Below, piece after piece: positions 24,670-33,777 of a DNA stretch of 39,087 bases (positions are counted from its first letter, which is position 1; each line of letters begins with the position of its first letter). The DNA lies in NCBI RefSeq assembly GCF_027484505.1, contig NZ_JAIXSV010000058.1:1-39087 (forward strand), written 5' to 3'. Source of the DNA: Asticcacaulis sp. GTDB lineage: Bacteria > Pseudomonadota > Alphaproteobacteria > Caulobacterales > Caulobacteraceae. Position numbers and translations under genes: made by a program. The notes below the pieces were generated by a model. The model saw only the letters and a program-made list of their open reading frames with translations. It searched no databases and had not been told where the DNA came from.

Positions 24670-27072
24670 ATGAATAGTCCTGCCTCCACCACTTCCAAGA
24701 CACATGCTTGGACCGTCAGCGTCAGCCTGCTGGCGCTTCTGGCGGCCTCCGCTCCCGCTCTGGCGCAGGAAGCCCCGGCAAGCCCTGCCGCTCAGGCGGC
24801 GCCCGCGGCCCCCGCCCCACAGGTCGCTGTGATCGGGCGAATCAAGGTGGAAGGCAACGAACGTATCGATGCCGCCACCATCATCTCCTACCTGCCCGTT
24901 CAGGTGGGGCAGACGGTCAATGACCTTCTGATCGACCAGTCGGTGAAGACGCTTTACCGCACGGAACTGTTCTCCGACGTGCAGATCGTCATGAACGGCA
25001 ACGAAATGGTCATCAGCGTCGTCGAAGCGCCGATCATCAATCAGGTGGTGTTTGAGGGTAACAGCGCCCTCTCCAAGGACAAGCTGCGCGATGAAGTGAC
25101 GATCCGCCCGCGCGGCGTCTTCACCAAGGCCAAGGTGCAGGCCGACGTGCAGCGCATTATCGAACTGTATCGCCGCTCAGGCCGCATCTCGGCTACGGTG
25201 ACGCCGAAGATCGTCGAGTTGCCGCAAAAGCGCGTCGATCTGATCTTTGAAATCGACGAAGGCGTGAAAACCGGCGTCGAGAACGTCAACTTCGTGGGCA
25301 ACAAGGCCTTCTCGGATAACGAACTGGCGGGCGTCGTCGTCACCAAGAAGTCCCTGTGGTGGAAATTCTTCTCGTCGAACGACAACTATGATCCGGATCG
25401 TATGGATTACGACCGCGAACAGTTGAAGAAGTTCTACACCAACCGCGGCTATTACGACTTCCGCGTTGTGTCGGCCGTGGCTGAACTGACGCCGGACCGT
25501 AAGGACTTTGTCATCACCTACACGCTGGACGAAGGCGAAAAGTACAATTTCGGCCGCGTCGTGGTGAAGACCGAGAACGAGAAGCTGAACGGCGAAAACC
25601 TGCAACGCATGTTGCCGATCCAGCCGGGCCAGCTCTATGAAAGCGACCTGATCGAAAAATCAGTCGATGCCCTGACCTATGCGGCCGGGCAGGCGGGCTT
25701 CGCCTTCGTGGACGTGCGTCCGCGCGACGAAGGTAATCCGGAAACCAAGACGGTCGATGTGACCTTCAACGTGCGCGAAGGCGCGCGCGTCTATATCGAC
25801 AAGATCGACATCGTCGGCAATGCCCGCACGCTCGATCGCGTTGTGCGCCGTGAAATGCTGGTGTCGGAAGGCGACGCCTATAACAAGGCCCTGATCGAAC
25901 GCTCCAAGATGTTCGTCAATGCGCTGGGCTTCTTCAAGGACGTCGAAATCAAGGAAACACCGGGTTCAGCGCCTGACCGTACCAATATTCAGGTACAGGT
26001 CACCGAGCAACCGACCGGCGAACTGAGCTTCGGGGCGGGCTTCTCCTCCTATGAAAAGTTCATCCTCGACGTCGGTATCACCGAACGCAACTTCCGCGGC
26101 CGCGGTCAGAACGTGCGGGCGCGTGTGTCGCTGGGTTCGATCCAGAAGAATGTCGATCTGTCCTTCACCGAACCGCGCTTTATGGGCCGCGACGTCTCGG
26201 CGGGTATCGACCTGTTCTCCAGCTCGTACAACTATTCGGGCGTCAGCTATTCATCGAAGACCAACGGCGCGGGCCTGCGTCTGGGCTACAGCCTGAACGG
26301 CTATTCCATTCTACGTCTGCGCTATAACCTGCGCAGCGACGAACTGACCTATTCGGGTTCCTCGGAATGTGACGCCCTGCAATATAGCTGCGGCAACGGC
26401 GTGACCTCAAGTGTCGGTTACACCCTGTCGTTCGACCGGCGCAACGATTACGTCATGGCGACACGCGGCTGGCAGGCCATCCTGCGTCAGGATTTCGCCG
26501 GATTGGGCGGTGATACGCGCTATGTTCGCTCCGAGCTTGAAGGCCATTGGTATCATGGCTTCCGCAAGGATATGGTTCTGCACCTGCAAGGCATCGCCGG
26601 TAACATCACGCCCGTGGGCGGCGACGCCGTTCGCATCAATGACCGTTTCTTCAAGGGGGGCACCACTTTCCGCGGCTTTGAAAATGCCGGTATCGGTCCG
26701 CGCGACACCAACTCGACCTACGCACTGGGCGGTGAAACCTACGCCATCGGTACGGTCGAACTGGGTATTCCCAACGGTCTGCCCGAGCAGTACGGCCTCA
26801 AAACCGCTCTGTTTGTCGATTTCGGTACGCTCGGTGGCATCGATGACCGTCTGAAATATTGCAGCGCCGCTCAGGCGACGCTCGGTAACTGTACGGCCGG
26901 TAAACGTCTGGACTATATCAAGGATGACATGTCGCTGCGCGCTTCGGCGGGGGTGACCATCCGCTGGAAGTCGCCCATGGGGCCGATCCAGTTCGATATC
27001 AGCCAGATCCTGTCGCGCGAAGACTACGATAAGACCGAGACCTTCCGTTTCTCACAATCTACACAGTTTTAA
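24670..27072 (+). CDS. bamA: Outer membrane protein assembly factor BamA
   Basis: The 800-residue protein is the central barrel of the BAM complex, which folds proteins into the outer membrane. A signal peptide ends near residue 32 (ALA-Q), then an Ala/Pro-rich linker, five POTRA domains (about residues 53-440; the first begins GRIKVEGNERI) and a C-terminal beta-barrel (GELSFGAGFSSYEKFILDVGITERNFRGRGQ onward). The loop-6 motif is GGTTFRGFENAGIGPRD, and the last residue is Phe, as expected for outer-membrane barrels. Promoter-like TATAAG lies near 24648, but no good -35 is seen. skp follows 40 bases later. Confidence 0.97.
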   Translation: MNSPASTTSKTHAWTVSVSLLALLAASAPALAQEAPASPAAQAAPAAPAPQVAVIGRIKVEGNERIDAATIISYLPVQVGQTVNDLLIDQSVKTLYRTELFSDVQIVMNGNEMVISVVEAPIINQVVFEGNSALSKDKLRDEVTIRPRGVFTKAKVQADVQRIIELYRRSGRISATVTPKIVELPQKRVDLIFEIDEGVKTGVENVNFVGNKAFSDNELAGVVVTKKSLWWKFFSSNDNYDPDRMDYDREQLKKFYTNRGYYDFRVVSAVAELTPDRKDFVITYTLDEGEKYNFGRVVVKTENEKLNGENLQRMLPIQPGQLYESDLIEKSVDALTYAAGQAGFAFVDVRPRDEGNPETKTVDVTFNVREGARVYIDKIDIVGNARTLDRVVRREMLVSEGDAYNKALIERSKMFVNALGFFKDVEIKETPGSAPDRTNIQVQVTEQPTGELSFGAGFSSYEKFILDVGITERNFRGRGQNVRARVSLGSIQKNVDLSFTEPRFMGRDVSAGIDLFSSSYNYSGVSYSSKTNGAGLRLGYSLNGYSILRLRYNLRSDELTYSGSSECDALQYSCGNGVTSSVGYTLSFDRRNDYVMATRGWQAILRQDFAGLGGDTRYVRSELEGHWYHGFRKDMVLHLQGIAGNITPVGGDAVRINDRFFKGGTTFRGFENAGIGPRDTNSTYALGGETYAIGTVELGIPNGLPEQYGLKTALFVDFGTLGGIDDRLKYCSAAQATLGNCTAGKRLDYIKDDMSLRASAGVTIRWKSPMGPIQFDISQILSREDYDKTETFRFSQSTQF

Positions 27073-27112
27073 TTTATCCTCCCACAAGATCCACCGAACG
27101 AGTTTCCACGCT

Positions 27113-27772
27113 ATGAAAAAGCAAATCCTTCTCACCGTCGCCGCTCTGTCGGCCACTGCTCTGACCTCGGTCGCTGTTGCCCAGACCCCGGCGCCCGCCG
27201 CGGCCCCGGCTCAGCCCCAAACCAAGCCGGGCCCGGTTATCGCCGGCGTCTGCGTCTATTCGAACGAAGCCGTGATGGCCAATGCCGCCGTTTCCAAGGC
27301 CGCCGCTCAGCGCCTGCAACAGATCAACCAGCAGGCCGAGGCCGAGCTTGAGCCCGATGCTCAGGCGCTCGAAAAAGAACGCGCTGGCCTCGCTGCTCAG
27401 CAAAAGACCCTGACTAAGGACAAGTTCGATCCTCTGGCTCAGGCCTTCATGGGTAAGGTCAAGGCCTTCCAGGACAAGGCGTTCATCGTCAATCAGGAAC
27501 TGGGCCGGACCGAGCAGGACGCCAATGTGAAGGTGGCGCAACTGGTCGCCCCGGCGCTGTCGGCGACCTACGAAGGTAAGAACTGCGGCATGCTGGTTGA
27601 CCGCAAGGCGGTTCTGTTCGCCAATCCGGCTATGGACATCACCGGTGACGTGATCAAGAAGCTCGACGATTCGAAGGCAGCGGTTGACATCAAGCGCGTC
27701 GTTCTGCCGGAAGCTGACCGTCAAAAGCTGCTGAAGGCCAAGGCCGAGCAGGACGCCCAGCAAGGCGGTTAA
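27113..27772 (+). CDS. skp: Periplasmic chaperone Skp/OmpH family
   Basis: This 219-residue protein has a clear signal peptide (MKKQILLTVAALSATALTSVAVAQ) and an OmpH core: a short beta part (VIAGVCVYSNEAVMANAAVSKAAAQRL) followed by a long charged coiled coil (about residues 70-145, QQINQQAEAELEPDAQALEKERAGL...) that forms the tentacles gripping unfolded outer-membrane proteins. It works with BamA, whose gene lies directly upstream. It is longer than E. coli Skp (about 160) owing to Ala/Pro-rich N- and charged C-terminal additions. A strong terminator-like hairpin follows 48 bases after the stop. Confidence 0.9.
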   Translation: MKKQILLTVAALSATALTSVAVAQTPAPAAAPAQPQTKPGPVIAGVCVYSNEAVMANAAVSKAAAQRLQQINQQAEAELEPDAQALEKERAGLAAQQKTLTKDKFDPLAQAFMGKVKAFQDKAFIVNQELGRTEQDANVKVAQLVAPALSATYEGKNCGMLVDRKAVLFANPAMDITGDVIKKLDDSKAAVDIKRVVLPEADRQKLLKAKAEQDAQQGG

Positions 27773-27820
27773 GTTTTGGGGCCGGTCTGGATGGCCCTGA
27801 AAACTTTGTAAACATTGAGT

Positions 27821-27875
27821 GAGCCTTGTCCGGCGAAATGTGCGCACGCATAGCTGGACAAGGCTCTGTTTTTTT
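27821..27875 (+). terminator. Terminator between skp and lpxD
   Basis: GAGCCTTGTCC and GGACAAGGCTC form a perfect 11-bp stem with a 24-base loop, followed by TGTTTTTTTG. It separates the bamA-skp transcript from the lpx genes. The lpxD start lies 58 bases further on, with no obvious promoter between, so it may act as a partial terminator or attenuator. Confidence 0.85.
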
Positions 27876-27933
27876 GAGCTATATGCGACTTTTAGTCGTT
27901 TTCCTGTCGCCTGGTGAGGAGGATTCGCAGGGC

Positions 27934-28947
27934 ATGCCCGATCAAAGATTCTTTGATGTTGCCTCCGAAATCGACCTTGATGACGTTCTCGGTCTGGCCT
28001 TTGCCACCGTGTCGTCGGGTGCAGACCTGACGGCACGTCGTGTAAACGGCTGCGCCCCCCTGTCGGTGGCGGGGCAGGGCGATGCCGCCTATTTCAGTGA
28101 CCGTCGCTATCTCGAAAACCTGCGCCGCACGCGCGCCGGTTTTGCCTTCGTCCACGAAGCGGATATCGACCATGTGCCTGAGCAAACCCTGGCGCTTGTC
28201 ACCCGCTCACCGCAGGCCTCGTGGTCACGACTGGCGGCAAAGCTGTACACACCCCGTCGCCACGAAGGGCCTCAGGCTATTCACCCCACCGCCCGCATCG
28301 AAGAGGGCGTGACATTGGGAGTAGGAGTCATTGTCGGTCAGGGGGCTGAGATCGGGCGCGGGTCGCACATCGAAGCCTACACGGTGATTGGTCCGGGGTG
28401 TCAGATTGGACGTAATTGTTACATCGGGGCGCACGCGACGATCTATTGCGCCCTGATCGGTGATGGCGTGCATCTGGCGTCGGGTGTGCGAATCGGCGAG
28501 GCTGGTTTTGGTGTTTCGGGCGATCACGAAGGCCTGATTGACGTGCCCCAACTGGGGCGTGTCATCCTTCAGGATCATGTCTCCATCGGTGCGGGAACCT
28601 GCGTTGATCGCGGGGCCTATGACGACACGGTCATCGGTGAGGCTTCAAAGATCGACAATATGGTTCAGATCGCCCATAACGTTAAACTTGGACGTAACGT
28701 CATCGTCGCGGCCCATTCCGGGCTTTCCGGTTCCGTTCAGGTGGGGGATGGAGCCATGTTCGGGGGGCGGGCGGGCGTGATCGACCATATTGATATCGGG
28801 GCCGGAGCCAAGGTGGCTGCGGGTGCGGTTGTGTTTAAAGACGTCCCTGCGGGACAGATGTGGTCGGGCTTCCCGGCCAAGCCGTCGCGGCAGTTTCTGC
28901 GCGAGACGGCCTGGCTGAGCAAGGCCGCCACCAAGGATAAGGGCTAA
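27934..28947 (+). CDS. lpxD: UDP-3-O-(3-hydroxyacyl)glucosamine N-acyltransferase
   Basis: The 337-residue enzyme adds the second acyl chain to UDP-acylglucosamine in lipid A synthesis. After an N-terminal uridine-binding domain (about residues 1-105) comes a left-handed beta helix of hexapeptide repeats (IHPTARIEEGVTLGVGVIVGQGAEIGRG onward), with the catalytic histidine in QIAHNVKLG (about residue 248) and the closing SGFPAKPSRQFLRE. The ATG at 27934 is chosen because GAGGAGG precedes it and gives the usual length; an upstream extension runs through the terminator hairpin and is not conserved in type. It begins the lpxD-fabZ-lpxA-lpxI-lpxB cluster. Confidence 0.96.
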   Translation: MPDQRFFDVASEIDLDDVLGLAFATVSSGADLTARRVNGCAPLSVAGQGDAAYFSDRRYLENLRRTRAGFAFVHEADIDHVPEQTLALVTRSPQASWSRLAAKLYTPRRHEGPQAIHPTARIEEGVTLGVGVIVGQGAEIGRGSHIEAYTVIGPGCQIGRNCYIGAHATIYCALIGDGVHLASGVRIGEAGFGVSGDHEGLIDVPQLGRVILQDHVSIGAGTCVDRGAYDDTVIGEASKIDNMVQIAHNVKLGRNVIVAAHSGLSGSVQVGDGAMFGGRAGVIDHIDIGAGAKVAAGAVVFKDVPAGQMWSGFPAKPSRQFLRETAWLSKAATKDKG

Positions 28948-28954
28948 GAGCAGA

Positions 28955-29452
28955 ATGACCACGGATCAAGGCGGCGAGGTGCCGGAAGGCGCGGCACCCG
29001 AAACCGGTATCGACATCAGCTATCAGGAAGTGATGAAGCGGATTCCGCATCGCTACCCGTTTCTGCTGATTGATCGCGGTGAAAACTGGATCAAGAACAA
29101 GAGCATGGTGGGCATCAAGAACGTCACGTTCAATGAGCCTTTCTTCAACGGCCATTTTCCTGAAAATCCGGTCATGCCGGGCGTCCTAATCATCGAGGCG
29201 CTGGGGCAAACCGGGGCCGTGCTGATGTCGAAGTCGCTGGACGTCTCCGTCGAAGGCAAGACCATCTTCTTCATGGGCGTCGATGGCGTGAAGTTCCGCA
29301 GCCCTGTGCGTCCCGGCGATCAGTTGCGGATGCACGTCGAAGTAACGCGTCACCGCGGGGATGTGTTCAAGTTCCGAGGCGAAGCTTTTGTAAACAAGAA
29401 AATCGTTTGCGAATGTGAATTCGCGGCCATGGTGGTCGAGACCCCGCAATGA
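28955..29452 (+). CDS. fabZ: 3-hydroxyacyl-ACP dehydratase FabZ
   Basis: The 165-residue hot-dog-fold enzyme removes water from 3-hydroxyacyl-ACP in fatty acid elongation, competing with LpxA and LpxD for hydroxyacyl-ACP. The catalytic histidine is in [12 protein letters not shown] and the catalytic glutamate in [17 protein letters not shown]. An N-terminal extension of about 20 residues ([18 protein letters not shown]) precedes the core. It starts seven bases after lpxD and overlaps lpxA by four (ATGA), so the balance of the two pathways is built into one transcript. Confidence 0.97.
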   Translation: MTTDQGGEVPEGAAPETGIDISYQEVMKRIPHRYPFLLIDRGENWIKNKSMVGIKNVTFNEPFFNGHFPENPVMPGVLIIEALGQTGAVLMSKSLDVSVEGKTIFFMGVDGVKFRSPVRPGDQLRMHVEVTRHRGDVFKFRGEAFVNKKIVCECEFAAMVVETPQ

Positions 29453-30234
29453 GCATCCACCCGACGGCTATTATCCATGAAGGGGCGCAACTGGGCGAAG
29501 GCGTCAGCGTCGGCCCGTGGTGCATCGTAGGCCCGCAGGCCGTGCTGGGCGATCGCGTGACCCTGCAAGCCAGTGTCGTCATCGAAGGCCATACGGAAAT
29601 CGGCGCCGACTGTTTCGTACATCCCTTTGCGGTTCTGGGCGGCTCACCCCAGCATCTGGCGCACAAGGGCGAAGATACCCGCCTTGTCGTCGGGGAACGC
29701 AATCAGATCCGCGAACACGTCACCATGCATACCGGCACGGTCAAGGGCGGGGGCGTAACGACCGTCGGTAATGACTGCCTGTTCATGGTCGGCAGCCACG
29801 TGGCCCACGACTGCGTCGTCGGTAATAATGTGGTGCTGGCCAACAATGCCTCTCTGGGCGGGCACGTGAAGGTCGGCGATTTCGTGTTTCTGGGCGGCCT
29901 GTGCGGCGTGCACCAGTTCGCGCGCATCGGCCGCTACAGCTTCGTCGGGGGTGCGGCCATGGTGACCAAGGACGTCATCCCCTACGGTTCGGTGTGGGGC
30001 AATCACGCGCGTCTGGAAGGCCTCAATCTGGTGGGGCTGAAGCGTCGCGGCTTCTCGCGCGATCTCATCCTGTCGCTGCGCACCGCCTATCGCATGATGT
30101 TCGCGCCGGAAGGCACGTTCCAAGAGCGTCTGGATGACGTGCTGGAAAACTTCAGCGACATCCCGCAGGTGGTTGAAATCGTTCAGTTCATTCGCGAAGA
30201 CTCTAACCGTCCCATCTGCCTGCCGGTCGAGTGA
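29449..30234 (+). CDS. lpxA: UDP-N-acetylglucosamine O-acyltransferase
   Basis: The 261-residue LpxA catalyses the first step of lipid A synthesis, transferring a 3-hydroxyacyl chain from ACP to UDP-GlcNAc. It is a trimeric left-handed beta helix: [33 protein letters not shown] at the start, and [26 protein letters not shown] with the catalytic histidine near residue 120. The C-terminal helical part ([18 protein letters not shown]) is complete. It overlaps fabZ by four bases and its stop overlaps the lpxI start. Confidence 0.97.
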   Translation: MSIHPTAIIHEGAQLGEGVSVGPWCIVGPQAVLGDRVTLQASVVIEGHTEIGADCFVHPFAVLGGSPQHLAHKGEDTRLVVGERNQIREHVTMHTGTVKGGGVTTVGNDCLFMVGSHVAHDCVVGNNVVLANNASLGGHVKVGDFVFLGGLCGVHQFARIGRYSFVGGAAMVTKDVIPYGSVWGNHARLEGLNLVGLKRRGFSRDLILSLRTAYRMMFAPEGTFQERLDDVLENFSDIPQVVEIVQFIREDSNRPICLPVE

Positions 30235-31079
30235 TGGAAAAGCTCGGCCTCATTGCCGGCGGCGGGCTGGTGCCGGTCGAAATCGCTCGTTACCTCAAAC
30301 GCAGCGGGCGACCCTATTGCGTCATCCGGCTGGAAGGGCTGGCGGACGCAGAACTGACGGACCACCCCGGTCACGATATTGATGTCGGCCATTTCCAGAA
30401 AATCTTTGTGGCTCTGGCGCAGGAAGGCTGCCGTGCCGTGTGCATGGTCGGCTACGTCAAACGTCCGGACTTCGATGCCATGCAACGCGACGAAGGCGGG
30501 GCGGCGCACCTGCCGGGCATTCAGGCCGCCGGGCGCGGTGGCGACGACTCGCTCCTGCGGCAAGTTGCCAGAGTGTTTGAAAGCCAGGGCTATGCCATAG
30601 AAGGGGCGCACGAGGCCAATCCGGAACTGTGCCTCGAAGAGGGGCTTCAGGCCGGGGAGGCGCCGTCTCCGGAAGCGCGTGAGGATGTGGAAGAGGCCTT
30701 CCGCGTCGGGCATGCGCTTGGGGCGCTGGATATTGGTCAGGCGGCGGTCGTCGCCGGGCGGATCACGCTGGCGGTAGAGGCTCAGGAAGGCACGGACGCA
30801 CTCCTGAAGCGCGTGGCGACCCTGTCGCCGGTACTGATCGGCACGCAGGGCCGGCGCAAGGGGGTGCTGGCCAAGGTGCCCAAACCGATACAGGATTTGC
30901 GGCTCGACATGCCGACCATCGGCGTGCAAACGGTCGAGGCGGCAGCGGCGGCGGGTCTTTGTGGAATTGTCGGGCAGGCGGGGGCGCTGCTCGTCGTAGA
31001 CAAGGCGCGCGTCTATGCCCGCGCCGCCGAACTGGGACTTTTCATCTATGGACACGCCGCCCCCGCCCAAACCGACTAA
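30234..31079 (+). CDS. lpxI: UDP-2,3-diacylglucosamine hydrolase LpxI
   Basis: The 281-residue protein is LpxI (formerly DUF1009), which cleaves UDP-2,3-diacylglucosamine to give lipid X and UMP. It was first characterised from Caulobacter crescentus and replaces the unrelated LpxH. Typical parts are [26 protein letters not shown] and the late GRRKGVLAKVPKPIQDLRLDMPTIGVQTVEAAAAAGL. The ATG at 30234 overlaps the lpxA stop by one base (TGATG); a GTG at 30231 is also possible. It lies between lpxA and lpxB, where alphaproteobacteria usually keep it. Confidence 0.95.
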   Translation: MEKLGLIAGGGLVPVEIARYLKRSGRPYCVIRLEGLADAELTDHPGHDIDVGHFQKIFVALAQEGCRAVCMVGYVKRPDFDAMQRDEGGAAHLPGIQAAGRGGDDSLLRQVARVFESQGYAIEGAHEANPELCLEEGLQAGEAPSPEAREDVEEAFRVGHALGALDIGQAAVVAGRITLAVEAQEGTDALLKRVATLSPVLIGTQGRRKGVLAKVPKPIQDLRLDMPTIGVQTVEAAAAAGLCGIVGQAGALLVVDKARVYARAAELGLFIYGHAAPAQTD

Positions 31080-32229
31080 GCTGATGCTGGTCGCCGCCGA
31101 AGCCTCCGGTGACATGCTTGGGGCCGGGCTGATGCGTGAATTGCAAAGGCAATCGCCCGTCCCGCTCACCTTTTGTGGTGTCGGCGGGCAGCGTATGGCC
31201 GAACTGGGCGTCAAGAGCCCGTTCGATATCTCCGAGCTTTCCATTCTGGGCCTGATCGAAGGGCTGAAAGCCTATAAGCGCGTGAAGCTGCGTGTCGCCG
31301 ATACGGTGGCGCAGGCGCTCAAGGAAAAGCCCGATGCGGTGGTGCTGATCGACTCGTGGGGTTTTACGCTGCGCGTGGCGCACGGCATCCGCGCCGTCCT
31401 ACCCGATGTGCCGCTGATCAAATATGTCGGGCCGCAGGTGTGGGCCACCCGCCCGGGGCGCGCCAAAACGCTGGCGCACAGCGTCGATCTCTTGCTGGCC
31501 CTGCACCCGATGGACGCGCCCTATTTCGAAAAGGAGGGGTTGAAGACCGTCGTGGTGGGCAATCCGGCCCTGAATGTCGATTTTAGCACCGCCGATCCCG
31601 ACGGTCTGCGCTCCCGACTGGGCATAGGCGAGGCCCCCCTCCTGCTGGTCCTGCCAGGCAGCCGCCCCTCCGAAATCAAGCGCCTGATGCCGGTTTTCCG
31701 TGAGACGATCGAAACCTTGTCGCGCCAGCGTCCCGAACTGATCTTTGTCGTGCCGGTGGCCGACACGGTGCGCGATCAGGTGCGCGACGGGCTGGCGGGC
31801 GTGCAGGCCCCGCTGCACCTGATTGACAGCGAAACGGATAAGCTCTCGGCCATGCGCGCCGCGACCGTGGCCCTGGCCTGTTCGGGGACGGTGACGACCG
31901 AACTGGCTTTGGCCGGATGCCCGATGATCGTGGCCTATAAGGTCGAGCCCCTGACCTATTTCCTATTCAAACACATGTCGCCGCTTGCCCACGTTACCCT
32001 GTTCAACATCATGGCGGGCAAGGGGGTGGCCCCTGAATTTATCCAGCACGACTGTACAACGGCCAATCTGGTTGCCGCGCTTGGTCAGCGTCTGGACGAT
32101 CCGGCCTTCTGCACCGCCCAGACTGAGGCCCAGTACGCCGCCCTCGACCTGATGGGCCGCGGTCAGCCGGCCCCGGCCATTCGCGCCGCCGAAGCCGTCT
32201 TGCAGCACCTGAACCTGACAGAGATGTGA
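31048..32229 (+). CDS. lpxB: Lipid-A-disaccharide synthase
   Basis: The 393-residue GT-B glycosyltransferase joins lipid X and UDP-diacylglucosamine into the lipid A disaccharide. Landmarks are LMLVAAEASGDMLGAGLMREL, GVGGQRMAELG, VVLIDSWGFTLRVA, KYVGPQVWATRPGRAK and LLVLPGSRPSEIKRLMPVF. The ATG at 31048 (MDTPPPPKP) overlaps lpxI by 32 bases; a start at 31084 (MLVAAEASGD) would remove the overlap but cut the first strand close. It closes the lpx cluster. A palindromic repeat element follows, and no terminator with a U-tract is evident. Confidence 0.96.
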   Translation: MDTPPPPKPTKLMLVAAEASGDMLGAGLMRELQRQSPVPLTFCGVGGQRMAELGVKSPFDISELSILGLIEGLKAYKRVKLRVADTVAQALKEKPDAVVLIDSWGFTLRVAHGIRAVLPDVPLIKYVGPQVWATRPGRAKTLAHSVDLLLALHPMDAPYFEKEGLKTVVVGNPALNVDFSTADPDGLRSRLGIGEAPLLLVLPGSRPSEIKRLMPVFRETIETLSRQRPELIFVVPVADTVRDQVRDGLAGVQAPLHLIDSETDKLSAMRAATVALACSGTVTTELALAGCPMIVAYKVEPLTYFLFKHMSPLAHVTLFNIMAGKGVAPEFIQHDCTTANLVAALGQRLDDPAFCTAQTEAQYAALDLMGRGQPAPAIRAAEAVLQHLNLTEM

Positions 32230-32242
32230 GGAGAGGGGTGCC

Positions 32243-32342
32243 TAGAGCAGGATGATTTTAGATGGAAGCATCATCCCGCTCTAAACTTCTGTTTTGTCGC
32301 GCAATTTTTCCAAAAAGTGGTATCCACTTTATCGGATTGCGC
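32243..32342. repeat. Palindromic repeat element, copy 2
   Basis: Two palindromes lie in tandem after lpxB. The first pairs TAGAGC-A-GGATGAT with ATCATCC-C-GCTCTA (one mismatch). The second (32299-32342) pairs GCGCAAT with ATTGCGC around AAAGTGG-TAT-CCACTTT. The first resembles 3319-3352; the second shares AAAGTGG/CCACTTT with 37673-37697. It looks like a mosaic intergenic repeat of the kind known from alphaproteobacteria. Confidence 0.75.
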
Positions 32343-32429
32343 TCGAGATACCCCTTGCCCCGTACCGATTCTCGCCCAATTCTGCGGTTATTACGTCCAG
32401 CTTTGATATTCCCGTGATCCGTTCGGGCG

Positions 32430-32444
32430 TTAACCCAGGCTTAA
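32430..32444 (-). promoter_or_regulatory. Consensus CtrA binding site
   Basis: Read on the minus strand, the site is TTAA-GCCTGGG-TTAAC, exactly the TTAA-N7-TTAAC consensus of the cell-cycle regulator CtrA (the closing C pairs with G at 32429). It lies 24 bases before the serine hydrolase start, in promoter position. A GATTC site for CcrM methylation lies at 32367-32371. Regulation by CtrA is inferred. Confidence 0.6.
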
Positions 32445-32468
32445 GATGTCGGTAGCACATCCTTTACC

Positions 32469-33689
32469 ATGACCCGATTTTCGTATCCTTTGGGGGGTAT
32501 GACGCGCCGTGCGGCGGTGGCCTTGAGTCTGGCGGCTCTGGGCGGTAGCGTTTTGCGCCCCCAACCGTCTATGCAAGGCACGCCCGCCGGTATGGGTGAC
32601 GCACCTGCGCTGAAAGACTGGCCAACGCTGGACGCGCTGGCGCAAAGCCTGATCGACACCCGCCTGACACCGGGACTGAGCCTCAGCGTGATGCATAAGG
32701 GCGTCATGCTCTATTCCAAAGGTTTTGGGCAGTCGGATATCGACAGTGCGGTCTCGATCACACCCCAGACGAGCCTGCGCATCGCCTCGATCACCAAACA
32801 ATTCACCGCTGTGGCCATTCTCCTGCTGGCCGAACAGGGGCAGTTGAATGTCCATGATCCGCTATCGAAATTCCTGCCGGATTTCCCGCGCGCCGCTGAG
32901 GTCAGCCTGCACCAGCTGATGAGCCACACCTCCGGCATAGGCGACTATATCAACCGTCAGGACCACAGCATTCTGGACGCAGCCCGTACCCGCGATTACA
33001 GCAGCGATGACATTCTCAAGCTGATCCGTGCGGGCAAGCCGCTCTATCGCTTTGCACCGGGCATGGGCTGGGCCTATTCCAATTCCGGCTTTACGCTGCT
33101 GTCGTCGATCGTTGAGCGTTTATCGGGTCAGAGCTTTGCCGATTTTTGCCGCAAGCATCTGTTCGAGCGCGCGGGCATGGCCAATACGACCATCGACCAG
33201 AGCTGTGAGGTCACCAATGCCGTGACGCGTGGCTATACGCCGACGCGTGGTGGCTTTTTGCCCAACCTGCCCGTATCGCCGACCTTCCTGCGTGGGGCCG
33301 GGGCCATCCGTTCGACGACCGAAGACCTCTGTCGCTGGCACGCGGCGTTGCTCAATCATCAGATCATCAAGCCTTACAGTGTTGAAGCCATGATGACACC
33401 GGCCCTGCTGAAAAATGGCAAGCCGGCTTGGGAGCGACAGGGCAATGAGCCCCTGAACTATGGGTTTGGTGTCGGGCTGGGTGTCACCGAAGATAGCCGC
33501 CGCTACTGCACACACGGCGGGCGGATCAACGGCTTCACCGGCCATCTGCGCAGCTTTATCGACGAGCAGCTGACGCTGGCCATCCTCTATAATTGCGATG
33601 GCGGCGGGTCAGCGCAATTTAGCGCCGCTCAAAAGGCCCTGCGGCTGGAGGCTTCGCGTCTGGGGATCGAGGCCGCCACCCAGGTCTGA
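32469..33689 (+). CDS. Beta-lactamase-family serine hydrolase
   Basis: This 406-residue protein has the class C beta-lactamase/esterase fold (Pfam beta-lactamase family). The three active-site elements are intact: SITK with the nucleophile Ser107 and Lys110, YSN at Tyr203 and HGG at His349. The N-terminus is hydrophobic and basic (GGMTRRAAVALSLAALGGSVL), suggesting export. An in-frame ATG at 32499 is an alternative start; neither has a strong ribosome binding site. Members include D-Ala-D-Ala peptidases, esterases and lactamases, so the substrate cannot be named. It lies alone between lpxB and gltA, behind a CtrA-type site, and ends at a bidirectional terminator. Confidence 0.87.
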   Translation: MTRFSYPLGGMTRRAAVALSLAALGGSVLRPQPSMQGTPAGMGDAPALKDWPTLDALAQSLIDTRLTPGLSLSVMHKGVMLYSKGFGQSDIDSAVSITPQTSLRIASITKQFTAVAILLLAEQGQLNVHDPLSKFLPDFPRAAEVSLHQLMSHTSGIGDYINRQDHSILDAARTRDYSSDDILKLIRAGKPLYRFAPGMGWAYSNSGFTLLSSIVERLSGQSFADFCRKHLFERAGMANTTIDQSCEVTNAVTRGYTPTRGGFLPNLPVSPTFLRGAGAIRSTTEDLCRWHAALLNHQIIKPYSVEAMMTPALLKNGKPAWERQGNEPLNYGFGVGLGVTEDSRRYCTHGGRINGFTGHLRSFIDEQLTLAILYNCDGGGSAQFSAAQKALRLEASRLGIEAATQV

Positions 33690-33731
33690 CTCAGGTTCCT
33701 GTTATCCGCTCAGAACTCTGATAAAACACAA

Positions 33732-33762
33732 AAAAGCCCGCCATTTCCGGCGGGCTTTTCTA
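33732..33762. terminator. Bidirectional terminator between the hydrolase and gltA
   Basis: AAAAGCCCGCC and GGCGGGCTTTT form an 11-bp stem with a 6-base loop; A and T runs on either side let it end both converging transcripts. Confidence 0.93.
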
Positions 33763-33777
33763 CTTTAAGCAAGGGAT

